Part shown: piece after piece, positions 7,146 to 14,509 of the stretch
How the letters are laid out: each line of letters opens with the position of its first letter
How positions within the stretch are numbered: position 1 is the first letter of the stretch
DNA from: Paenibacillus_AR sp051594765
GTDB lineage: Bacteria > Bacillota > Bacilli > Paenibacillales > NBRC-103111
Assembly (NCBI RefSeq): GCF_051594765.1
Contig: NZ_JBPPGJ010000013.1
Span: 1 to 64,000 of the forward strand
Reading direction: 5' to 3'
DNA: 64,000 nt
Notes under the pieces: generated by a model
Seen by the model: only the letters and a program-made list of their open reading frames with translations
The model's database searches: none
What the model was told of the DNA's origin: nothing
Made by a program: the position numbers and the translations under genes

Positions 7146-8354
7146 TCAGGCCGTCTTAAGTCTGTACGTTGCGAGCCAGACAATGACTGCTAGTCCCAAT
7201 AATCCGGCCGACAAGCTGTATACCGCATCGACGTCGTACAACTCCACTAGTGTATAGGCAAGAATCGGTCCAACGGCCGCTCCTAGGTCAATCACCAAGG
7301 TGTATGCCGTCATGAAGTATACCGTTCCGACCTGAGACGCCGTATCCCCCGCTATGGCGTCCAGCAAAGTGGTGATCAGCGTATTGCCGATCAGCAGGCC
7401 CACCAGCAGTAAGAAAAACAGAGGCAGCGGCAGGCGGACTGGTGCTAGGGCGAAGGTGCACAACGCATAGATGAGGGAAGCTAGGAGTATGGAGCTGCGA
7501 CTGAACCGCCGGTCCGACAACCGGCCGATCCATGGGGACAGCAGCGGGTTCCAGAGCCATCGCAAGGCTTGGAGCATTCCGCTCAGGGAGACGGCCCCCA
7601 AAGCCCAGCCAGCAACAAGGATGGGGTCTGGATGGTGCTCGGCTATATATAGACTGAACGTGGATGGCATCAGGCCAAAGTAAACGACCGAGACAATTAC
7701 GGTGATTCCTAACGTTCGGATCGCCTGCATTTTTTGGCGGGTAAAAGACGGTTTCATCTCCAATTTCCTTGAAGATTCCTTAGCAGTCTGATGAGATTCT
7801 GCGGGAAGCACCATCCATGTCAAAGGGATGCCTAGGAGCGTGACTATGGAAAAAGCTATCCCAATCGGGACAATCCCGATCTGTTCGGCCCATAATCCGC
7901 CAGCCAACATGCCAACTAGGGAACCCAACCCCCATAGACCATTGTATAGCCCCATCCTCTGTCCTCGGTTAGCATCGTTCGAATGCTCCATAACGACCAG
8001 GTATCCTCCAAGTCTCAAAAAAGACCAGGCAAGCCCCCATAAGCATCTCGCCAGCAACAGCCACCAGAACTGATGAACCAGCGCGTAGATTCCAGTAACG
8101 ACCGCTGTGATACAGACGGACAATAGAATACCGGAGCGCCGACTTATCCGGTTATAGCACCAGCCGACGACTGGACCCAAGGGCAGCCGGACCAGACGGT
8201 TAGCGGACAGCAGTACACCGATCTGCCATACTTCGGATAAACCGAACTCCTTCCAGTAAACAGGCAGCACGATGTACAGCATGGAGTCTCCCAACAGACA
8301 CAAGGCCGTTACTAAGGCAACGATAACGATGGGACGTTCAGTATGGTTACTCAT
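7146..8354 (-). CDS. MFS transporter, candidate sugar/drug efflux
   Basis: The 402-residue product has about twelve hydrophobic segments in two halves, with the motif-A-like loop NRLVRLPLGPVVGWCYNRISRR between segments 2 and 3, so it is a major facilitator transporter. The ATG at 8354 follows AAGGAGAT. It is divergent from an SgrR-type regulator gene, 124 bp apart. In Escherichia coli SgrR is encoded next to the sugar-efflux MFS protein SetA; the same arrangement here suggests efflux of a sugar or sugar phosphate analog, but this rests on context only. Base composition is less GC-rich than in neighbouring housekeeping genes. Confidence 0.85.
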   Translation of the reverse strand: MSNHTERPIVIVALVTALCLLGDSMLYIVLPVYWKEFGLSEVWQIGVLLSANRLVRLPLGPVVGWCYNRISRRSGILLSVCITAVVTGIYALVHQFWWLLLARCLWGLAWSFLRLGGYLVVMEHSNDANRGQRMGLYNGLWGLGSLVGMLAGGLWAEQIGIVPIGIAFSIVTLLGIPLTWMVLPAESHQTAKESSRKLEMKPSFTRQKMQAIRTLGITVIVSVVYFGLMPSTFSLYIAEHHPDPILVAGWALGAVSLSGMLQALRWLWNPLLSPWIGRLSDRRFSRSSILLASLIYALCTFALAPVRLPLPLFFLLLVGLLIGNTLITTLLDAIAGDTASQVGTVYFMTAYTLVIDLGAAVGPILAYTLVELYDVDAVYSLSAGLLGLAVIVWLATYRLKTA

Positions 8355-8478
8355 CCGGGGATCTCCTTCTGGTCCTTCTTTCTTATGTGCTCATTGTAGG
8401 GGTTTAATAGGTGAATAAAAAGTGCAATAATGGTCCTATCGAAGCTTCACCTTTTCGTGTGACTGTTAGGAGGTCCCC

Positions 8479-10293
8479 ATGAGTGTAAGACATGAAGCTC
8501 TCCGCAAGCTGATGGAACATTTTAGCCCCATTCGTGTGGGAAGACGCGTGGTAACCTCTTTAGAGGAGTTGACTCAGGTGCTTGGCTGCACAAGAAGGGC
8601 CGCTCAACTGATGTTAAAGCGGATGGGCGAGGAAGGCTGGATAGCCTGGCAGCCCGGTTCCGGCCGAGGCCGCTTCTCCAGCCTAATCTTTCTGCAGTCC
8701 TATGAGGAGATGATCCGGTCTGAAGCCCATAAGCTGGCCGCGGCTGGACAATGGGGACTTGCATGGCGACTTCTGCAGAATGAGCAGGTCGGTGAGTCGA
8801 TCCGTGAGGACTTTGCCCGGTTCCTTGCCTCCGGAAGCGTGGGGACAACCGCTCCGGGTGAGGAGAAGGATGTTCTTCGTTTCGTGCTGTACCGCCCGAT
8901 TTTGTCGCTGGATCCGGGGGAGGCCGCACGCCGGACGGAGCAGCACTTGGTATCCCAGCTGTTTGACACGCTGCTGATCTATGATACAAAAGCTGGCTGC
9001 ATCAAACCACATCTGGCGCATGGCTGGGATTGCAAGGACGGGGGAAAGACCTACCTGTTCTACCTGCGTAAAGGAGTCCGATTTCATGATGGCCGGGAGT
9101 TCACTTCGGAGGATGTTGCCTACACCATGAGAAGACTTGCCGGAGGACAAGCCGGAGCATGGATGACCGCTCTATTGGAGACGATTGTCCGGATCGAAGC
9201 GGTAACTTCCCATACGCTCGCGATCCACTTGAATGAACCGCTTCATGCGCTCCTTGATTTTTTAACGCTTCCCGGAGCTTCCATCGTGCCTAGAGGCTTT
9301 ACGGACGGAGACCGGCCGGTGGGAACGGGACCTTTTCGACTGATACATAAGGATGATCATAAGGTGGAGCTGGCCGCACATGCAGCCTACTTTGGTGGAA
9401 GGCCATTTGTAGACCGGGTGGACATGTGGATTCTTCCCGCCATATACGAATCCGGCCATGCCACATCCAGCACGGAGGCCGACCGGATGGCGGTGAACCT
9501 TCAGCAGTACCTTTATTCAGAAGCACCCAAGGAATGGATCGGACAGGAATGCACGGATCGGGGATGTAAGCTCTTGGTGGCTAATCTGCGCGATTCGGAT
9601 TCGAATATCGTACGCCGTCGAACTGCTCTTATCAGCCGCCTATTTTCCATATTGGATCGGAAACGTATGGTCAATGAGCTTGGGGGCAACCGATATACGG
9701 CCGCTGATTCGCTTACTTCCACCGGCATCGTAAATTCTCGTCTTACACATGACAACGATTCAGCATGGCAAGGCATCATGAACCGGGCATCGCTCACCTT
9801 GGCTGCGGGTCATGGGGCAGGCAACGAGCGCGATGCGGAGTGGATCCGGTCAGAGGCCCTGTCGGCAGGGATCTCCGTCACCGTACACTACCTTTCTCAC
9901 GGCACGCTGTATCAGTCTACCGCCTGTCCGGAAGCAGATCTGATCCTGCTGGAGCAGCCGATCGGCAATGATGAAGAAGCTTCACTGGCGCTGATCTTTC
10001 ATAGTCCCTCCAGTATGCTGCGACGCTGCTATTGTAAGGAAACAGAGGCCTATTGGCATCAGTTGTATCAAGAGAAGTATATCCGGGAACCGGACAAGGT
10101 TAAGCGCAGGGCTCACCTCCAGAGCATGGAGGATCGGCTTCTTCAAGAACAGGCTGTTTTTCCCCTCTACCGCTGGCGCCAAACCGCGCACTATCCGCCC
10201 CATGTGCGCAATGTCGCTTTTGATGCATACGGCTGGGTAGACTACAGATCAATCTGGTTTGGAACGCAGCCTGACTTCCACACAAAGAAATAG
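8479..10293 (+). CDS. SgrR family transcriptional regulator (HTH plus solute-binding domain)
   Basis: The 604-residue protein joins an N-terminal SgrR-type winged helix (residues about 5-110, with LEELTQVLGCTRRAAQLMLKRM as the recognition helix region) to a family 5 extracellular solute-binding-like domain (about 130-560; signatures FYLRKGVRFHDGREFTSEDVAYT and VGTGPFRL). There is no signal peptide, so the binding domain should act as a cytoplasmic ligand sensor, as in E. coli SgrR. The start follows AGGAGGT. Its divergent neighbour, an MFS transporter, is the obvious target. The ligand is unknown. Confidence 0.88.
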   Translation: MSVRHEALRKLMEHFSPIRVGRRVVTSLEELTQVLGCTRRAAQLMLKRMGEEGWIAWQPGSGRGRFSSLIFLQSYEEMIRSEAHKLAAAGQWGLAWRLLQNEQVGESIREDFARFLASGSVGTTAPGEEKDVLRFVLYRPILSLDPGEAARRTEQHLVSQLFDTLLIYDTKAGCIKPHLAHGWDCKDGGKTYLFYLRKGVRFHDGREFTSEDVAYTMRRLAGGQAGAWMTALLETIVRIEAVTSHTLAIHLNEPLHALLDFLTLPGASIVPRGFTDGDRPVGTGPFRLIHKDDHKVELAAHAAYFGGRPFVDRVDMWILPAIYESGHATSSTEADRMAVNLQQYLYSEAPKEWIGQECTDRGCKLLVANLRDSDSNIVRRRTALISRLFSILDRKRMVNELGGNRYTAADSLTSTGIVNSRLTHDNDSAWQGIMNRASLTLAAGHGAGNERDAEWIRSEALSAGISVTVHYLSHGTLYQSTACPEADLILLEQPIGNDEEASLALIFHSPSSMLRRCYCKETEAYWHQLYQEKYIREPDKVKRRAHLQSMEDRLLQEQAVFPLYRWRQTAHYPPHVRNVAFDAYGWVDYRSIWFGTQPDFHTKK

Positions 10294-10315
10294 ACCGCCC
10301 TCCTCCAAGGTTGCG

Positions 10316-10399
10316 GTCCTCATACAAGTCCGCGATGGGATCGCCCCTTGGTCAGCTTGTTGATCATGGTGGCGATCATCTCGAGGTGTGCGGATTCCT
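10316..10399 (-). pseudogene. Fragment of a second cotJC copy with an internal deletion
   Basis: Bases 10316-10345 are identical to 11776-11805 inside the intact cotJC, and 10346-10399 match 11928-11981 with about six differences, same orientation. The 122 bp between these blocks in cotJC is missing, which breaks the frame, and no start or stop remains. It is therefore a dead remnant of a duplicated cotJC, 1.3 kb from the live gene with an AT-rich hydrolase gene in between. Confidence 0.85.
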
Positions 10400-10460
10400 A
10401 AGTACACTATAGTTGTAGGTGATGAAAAACCTTGATTTATCTAAGTCCTTTTAACATTCT

Positions 10461-10550
10461 GACGGCAAAAGTTTACTCCATTAGCTTAACGGGCAGGAGA
10501 GTTGAAGATTATTGGCGGTGAACCGGAACATAACTAACGGCAAAGTTTTC
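10461..10550. repeat. Short related repeats left of the hydrolase gene
   Basis: GACGGCAAAAGTTT (10461-10474) and TAACGGCAAAGTTTTC (10535-10550) are near copies in direct orientation; an inverted copy stands on the other side of the gene at 11475-11489. Between them are further AACGGGCAGGAG-like words. The whole 10400-10589 gap is AT-rich, holds no gene, and has a TATAAT at 10555-10560 that could serve the hydrolase gene. Confidence 0.6.
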
Positions 10551-10589
10551 TTGATATAATAGGTGGAAAGTGCTAACGGGAGGTTTAGT

Positions 10590-11453
10590 ATGAGATCGGT
10601 GTTTAAAAACGAAACATTCGAAAAAGAATACTATCTCTGCTACGAGAAAAGTTTAGAGAACTTTGAAATGGATTTCAAGTCCGATTACGTGTCGACAACC
10701 TTCGGTGAAACGCATGTACTGCGTTTCGGTGATCCAGGGAAGAAACCACTTGTTCTTCTACATGGCATGACCATGAGCAGTACGATGTGGTATCCAAATA
10801 TGAAACAGTTCGTTCAGGAACGCTGTGTATATGCTATTGATATTATCGGTGACTTTGGGAAAAGCAAACCGACCGTTCCCATAAAACTCAGGAAGGAGGG
10901 TCAACTGTGGTTGCTTGAGGTGTTAGATGCCTTGCAGTTGAATAAGATCGATTTGGCAGGTCACTCGATGGGGGGATTTTTATCGTTAAATTTTGCCCTT
11001 GCTTACCCGGAGCGTGTATCGAAACTCATTCTATATGCCCCTGCTGGGACTTTCCATAAGATGAGCGCAAAGTTCTTTACAAAGATCTATCCGGCTTTAT
11101 TATTTCATACGGAAAAAACGATAGATCGAGCTTTTCGATGGTTTTCAGGTAAAGGCGAACCTTTAGAGCCCGTATTTCGCTCTCAAGTCATCGCTGGTTA
11201 CCGTTATGCGAAACCGCTTTTACAAGTGATGCCTTCCGTATTTCCTAAGGAGGAATTTCAGAATTTCCATACGCCTACCATGCTTATAGTAGGAGATAAA
11301 GAGGTAATCTATCCTGCACATAAGGCGGTTGCAAACGCGAAAACCGTAATTCCTCATCTTGAGGCACGAGTGATCCCCGGTGCAAGCCATTCTCTAACAA
11401 TAGAGCATGCGGGAAACATTAACGAACTGACAAAACTTTTTTTACAGATATGA
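10590..11453 (+). CDS. Alpha/beta hydrolase, probably acquired
   Basis: The 287-residue protein is a cytosolic alpha/beta-fold hydrolase: oxyanion region LLHGMTMSSTMW, nucleophile elbow GHSMGG (near residue 135), acid in VGDKEVIYP, and catalytic histidine in GASHSLTIE near the C-terminus. No signal peptide is seen; substrate unknown. The ATG at 10590 follows GGGAGGT; an upstream in-frame GTG at 10563 has no such site. The gene is clearly richer in A+T than its neighbours, sits between a dead cotJC fragment and the live cotJ operon, and is bordered by related short repeats, all of which suggest insertion by transfer. Confidence 0.85.
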   Translation: MRSVFKNETFEKEYYLCYEKSLENFEMDFKSDYVSTTFGETHVLRFGDPGKKPLVLLHGMTMSSTMWYPNMKQFVQERCVYAIDIIGDFGKSKPTVPIKLRKEGQLWLLEVLDALQLNKIDLAGHSMGGFLSLNFALAYPERVSKLILYAPAGTFHKMSAKFFTKIYPALLFHTEKTIDRAFRWFSGKGEPLEPVFRSQVIAGYRYAKPLLQVMPSVFPKEEFQNFHTPTMLIVGDKEVIYPAHKAVANAKTVIPHLEARVIPGASHSLTIEHAGNINELTKLFLQI

Positions 11454-11474
11454 ACGTTTAGGATTGATGGAACT

Positions 11475-11489
11475 GAAAACTTGCCGTTA
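11475..11489 (-). repeat. Inverted copy of the hydrolase-flanking repeat
   Basis: GAAAACTTGCCGTTA is the reverse complement of TAACGGCAAGTTTTC, matching 10535-10550 except for one base missing. It lies 22 bp past the hydrolase stop. Confidence 0.6.
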
Positions 11490-11550
11490 CAGAAAGCTCG
11501 ATTATTACCTACATTTATTATGAAACCTAACCGACCCATATGAAGCGCAA

Positions 11551-11593
11551 CAAAAGACCAAGAAACCTTCGCCCACCCGGACGAAGGTTTCCT
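11551..11593 (-). terminator. Terminator of the cotJ operon
   Basis: Minus strand stem GAAACCTTCG/CGAAGGTTTC with a ten-base loop, followed by TTGGTCTTTTG. It starts six bases past the cotJC stop. Confidence 0.75.
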
Positions 11594-11598
11594 AATGC

Positions 11599-12168
11599 TT
11601 AAAATATCTTCTGCGCGTCCCGTTCCGCCTTCAGGATTTCCACGGCTTCGCGGAACCGCAAGCTGTGTATAATCTCCCGCTCGCGGAGGAACTTCAGACC
11701 GTCCTGCAGATCCACATCGTCGGTCATGTCGATGAGCCACTGGTAGGTGGCGCGGGCCTTCTCCTCGGCGGCGATGTCCTCATACAAGTCCGCGATGGGA
11801 TCGCCTTTGGCCGCGATATAGGCTGCCGTCCACGGTACCCCCGCTGCATTATGGTAGAACAGCGCTTTGTCATGGTTGGCGTAGTGGTCGCCCAGCCCCG
11901 CCGCCTTCAGCTGCTCCGGAGTAGCGTCCTTGGTCAGCTTGTAGACCATGGTCGCGATCATCTCCAGATGTGCGAATTCCTCCGTACCGATATCGTTTAA
12001 CAGCCCCACAACTTTGTCCGGAATCGTATACCGCTGGTTCAGATAACGGAGGGCAGCGGCCAGCTCTCCGTCGGCACCGCCGTATTGCTCGATCAGGAAT
12101 TTGGCCATCCGGGGGTCGCATTTGCTGACCCTTACCGGGTATTGCAGCTTCTTCTCATAAATCCACAT
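11599..12168 (-). CDS. cotJC: Spore coat protein CotJC (manganese-catalase-like)
   Basis: The 189-residue protein begins MWIYEKKLQYPV, the family signature, and follows the ferritin-like manganese catalase fold with metal-ligand candidates in EEFAHLEM (near residue 62) and in EEKARATYQWL (near 141). CotJC is a coat component of the forespore-engulfing spore in Bacillus, made in the mother cell. It is the last gene of cotJA-cotJB-cotJC, 20 bp after cotJB, with an AGGAGG somewhat far (11 bases) from the ATG. A truncated duplicate lies at 10316-10399. Confidence 0.95.
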   Translation of the reverse strand: MWIYEKKLQYPVRVSKCDPRMAKFLIEQYGGADGELAAALRYLNQRYTIPDKVVGLLNDIGTEEFAHLEMIATMVYKLTKDATPEQLKAAGLGDHYANHDKALFYHNAAGVPWTAAYIAAKGDPIADLYEDIAAEEKARATYQWLIDMTDDVDLQDGLKFLREREIIHSLRFREAVEILKAERDAQKIF

Positions 12169-12188
12169 GGTTCACAGCTCCTCCTGTC

Positions 12189-12452
12189 TTAGACCTGCCA
12201 CGGCCACGGCGTATCAATCCACTGCCAGGGACTCCGGGAAAAACTGTGTCCATATTGAAGCAACGGGCCATATTTCATCTCGAAATGATGCGCCATCTGT
12301 TGCCGCTTCTGCGCCAATTGGTTAAACTGTTGAATAGCCGGAGTGTCCATCGGATGGGTGTCCAGGTAAAGCGTCAGCTCCACCAGCACGAAGTCGATTT
12401 CCTGCAGCTCCTTCAGCTCGCAGTAATAATCGTCGGGCATTTGTTTTTGCAT
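12189..12452 (-). CDS. cotJB: Spore coat protein CotJB
   Basis: The 87-residue product has the CotJB pattern: ELQEIDFVLVELTLYLDTHP near the N-terminus, then a helical segment with FNQLAQKRQQM and a Trp/Pro-rich end (SPWQWIDTPWPWQV). The ATG at 12452 is set by AAAGGAG seven to ten bases before it; a longer in-frame ATG at 12479 lacks a site. It lies between cotJA and cotJC and probably acts with them in coat assembly. Confidence 0.92.
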   Translation of the reverse strand: MQKQMPDDYYCELKELQEIDFVLVELTLYLDTHPMDTPAIQQFNQLAQKRQQMAHHFEMKYGPLLQYGHSFSRSPWQWIDTPWPWQV

Positions 12453-12480
12453 AGTCTGCTCCTTTCGCCAAGATGGCATC

Positions 12481-12690
12481 TTACTTCACCGCGGGTCCCG
12501 GATACGGCGCATAGAGTGCCGGCCACAGGGTGCCCAGCTTCAAGGCTTCGCAGGGAGAGAACTGGGGCAAATTCATCGGCTGGTAATTCATATACAGCTG
12601 CGGGGGCGTGTTGTACGTCTTCACACAGATCGGTGGACATGGGTCAAAGGGGCTGACATAGGGCTGATACATCTTGAATTGGGATTGCAC
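12481..12690 (-). CDS. cotJA: Spore coat associated protein CotJA
   Basis: The 69-residue product carries the CotJA signature YVSPFDPCPPICVKTYNTPPQLY and the conserved LPQFSPCEALKLGTLWPALY. I chose the GTG at 12690, nine bases after AAGGAGG; the in-frame upstream ATG at 12741 would put that site inside the gene, and the ATG at residue 7 has none. It is first in the cotJ operon. A mother-cell sigma-E promoter is expected from the family but I could not identify one with confidence. Confidence 0.9.
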   Translation of the reverse strand: MQSQFKMYQPYVSPFDPCPPICVKTYNTPPQLYMNYQPMNLPQFSPCEALKLGTLWPALYAPYPGPAVK

Positions 12691-12838
12691 GGCTCCTAAC
12701 CTCCTTAGGGATGGCAACGCTTGGGATGGGCATATAACCATGCTTTACTTTATGACATCCGCCTACGATTGGTTTGGGCTTCAGAACAAAGTTATGACAC
12801 TGGCAAGAAAAATATGTAAAAAATCGGGTGATCCGGCA

Positions 12839-13357
12839 ATGAGTTTAGCTCCGAAAGCAAGCAACGTATCCCGCTCCGTCCAGTCGACCTATGTCATGCC
12901 TCCGGATACGAATAACCATCAGACGTTGTACGGCGGGAAGCTCATGTCCTACATTGACAATGTGGCCGCCCGCGCCGCCATGCGGCACGCCCGTCAGCAG
13001 GTGGTGACCGCCTCCACGGACTCCATCGACTTCCTCTATCCGATCAAGGTCGGCCAGGAGGTATGTCTCGAAGCCTTCGTCACTTGGACGCATAAGACGT
13101 CCATGGAGGTCTTCGTGAAGATCATCAGCGAGAATCTCCTGACCGGGGAACGGATGGTATGCGCCACCTCGTTCCTGACCTTCGTCGCCATTGGCGAGGA
13201 CGGCAAGCCTACGGAAGTGCCGGGTGTCATTCCCGGAACACCGGAGGAGAAGCACCTGCACGAGACGGCGCCGGCCCGGGCTCAGGCCCGCAAGGAGCGG
13301 CGGCTGGAGAGTCGAAAGCTGGCGGAGGCCTTCGGCACAAAGCGTCCGTGGGAATGA
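12839..13357 (+). CDS. Acyl-CoA thioesterase (hotdog fold, YkhA type)
   Basis: This 172-residue protein is a hotdog-fold acyl-CoA hydrolase. The hallmark is the catalytic stretch YVMPPDTNNHQTLYGGKLMSYID (near residue 20) with the Asn/Asp and Gly-Gly-lysine pattern, then the long helix and TASTDSIDFLYPIKVGQ. The C-terminal 35 residues are a charged helical tail (ARAQARKERRLES). The chosen ATG at 12839 follows GGGTGAT; upstream in-frame starts exist but have no site. Probably releases free fatty acid from acyl-CoA in the cytosol. Single gene with a terminator. Confidence 0.88.
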   Translation: MSLAPKASNVSRSVQSTYVMPPDTNNHQTLYGGKLMSYIDNVAARAAMRHARQQVVTASTDSIDFLYPIKVGQEVCLEAFVTWTHKTSMEVFVKIISENLLTGERMVCATSFLTFVAIGEDGKPTEVPGVIPGTPEEKHLHETAPARAQARKERRLESRKLAEAFGTKRPWE

Positions 13358-13360
13358 AGA

Positions 13361-13401
13361 AAGAGCTGGAACCAGGGGTGCAGCCCCCGATTCCAGCTCT
13401 T
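13361..13401. terminator. Bidirectional terminator
   Basis: AAGAGCTGGAA and TTCCAGCTCTT pair around a 19-base loop that itself contains CAGGGG/CCCC. It ends the thioesterase gene and the converging oxidoreductase gene. Confidence 0.85.
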
Positions 13402-13412
13402 CTTGTTGTCGG

Positions 13413-14411
13413 TTATGCCAGCGTAATCCGCTCCCGCCTTTCCGCTGACCGCAGGCAGGCCTCCACCACCCGCATGTTGGCCACCGCGTCGGAGGCCGGA
13501 AACCGGGCCTGCCGCTCTCCTCGGACCACTGCGGCGAATTCATCCGCCTGCAGCGAATAGCTGTTGGCCGGCCCCGCCTCCACCACTCGTTCTTCGCCGC
13601 GGGTACGCAGCACGACCACTGCCGGTGCATCGAAGGATGGCAGGAACGGAGCGGGCAGGTTAATCGTCCCTTCCGTTCCTACAATCTCGAGACTTTGACG
13701 ATTGGCGGCCCACATCCCGCAATCGAACAAGAGGGAGACGCCGCCGGCGAATTCCAGGGTCCCGGAGGCGACCATATCGACTCCGCCATGGGCTTCGGAG
13801 AAGAAGCCGTGAGCCGTAACCGCTTCCGGCTCCTGCCCAAGGAGATAACGCGCCGCATGGATCGGGTAGCAGCCAACGTCGAACAAGGACCCGCCTCCCC
13901 ACTCCTTCACATAGCGCACATTGCCGGTATCTGCGGCATTGTGGAAGGTGAAGGACCCCCGAATCAATCGGACCGTCCCCACCGAGCCCTCCTCGATCAG
14001 CTTCTTCGACAGGCTGATCTGCGGGTGGTACCGGTACATGAAGGCTTCGGCCAGCACCACACCCGCTTGGCGGCAGGCATCGGCCATTTCCTCCGCCTCG
14101 GTAGCGCTCAAGGCTAGGGGCTTCTCGCACAGCACGTGCTTGCCGGCCTCCGCCGCCCGGATGGTCCATTCCTTATGCAGATGATTCGGCAGCGGAATAT
14201 AGACCGCCTCCACCTCGGGGTCCGACAGCAGCTCCTCGTAGCTGCCATACGCCTTCGGAATGCCGAACTGTGCTGCCGCCTCCCGGGCCTTCTCCGGTCC
14301 CCGGCTGGCGATGGCGGCGATCTCCGCCGTTTCCGACTTCAGCATTCCTGGGATGACCTTGCCGATGGCGATGCTCGCACAGCCCAGAATACCCCACTTC
14401 AGTTTCTGCAT
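13413..14411 (-). CDS. Gfo/Idh/MocA family oxidoreductase
   Basis: The 332-residue protein has an N-terminal Rossmann fold (GILGCASIAIGKVIPG, residues about 7-22), the conserved EKPLA lysine-proline motif near residue 97, and a C-terminal alpha/beta domain with the conserved histidine in VGCYPIHAARYLLG near 180. Such NAD(P)-dependent enzymes act on sugars, inositols or similar polyols; the closest pattern is the glucose-fructose oxidoreductase/1,5-anhydrofructose reductase-like group. The ATG follows AAGGAGG. Monocistronic. Confidence 0.9.
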   Translation of the reverse strand: MQKLKWGILGCASIAIGKVIPGMLKSETAEIAAIASRGPEKAREAAAQFGIPKAYGSYEELLSDPEVEAVYIPLPNHLHKEWTIRAAEAGKHVLCEKPLALSATEAEEMADACRQAGVVLAEAFMYRYHPQISLSKKLIEEGSVGTVRLIRGSFTFHNAADTGNVRYVKEWGGGSLFDVGCYPIHAARYLLGQEPEAVTAHGFFSEAHGGVDMVASGTLEFAGGVSLLFDCGMWAANRQSLEIVGTEGTINLPAPFLPSFDAPAVVVLRTRGEERVVEAGPANSYSLQADEFAAVVRGERQARFPASDAVANMRVVEACLRSAERRERITLA

Positions 14412-14470
14412 GCATGCTCCTCCTTGTCCCTGATAGGCCCATTATCTCCCAGTCTGCGCTCAAGAGCAAC

Positions 14471-14502
14471 CAAAAACCCCCGTTCCATTTGGAAACGGGG
14501 GC
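14471..14502 (-). terminator. Terminator of the chemoreceptor gene
   Basis: Minus strand CCCCCGTTTCC-AAAT-GGAACGGGGG followed by TTTTTGG. Confidence 0.88.
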
Positions 14503-14509
14503 GCTGCTG

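Noticed and set aside
10294..11598. Insertion sequence or transposon
   Set aside because: Repeat ends and composition suggest insertion, but there is no transposase or recognisable target duplication, so it is reported only as a repeat-bordered region.
12700..12770. Sigma-E promoter of the cotJ operon
   Set aside because: Expected from the family, but no pair of -35/-10 elements at proper spacing was convincing.
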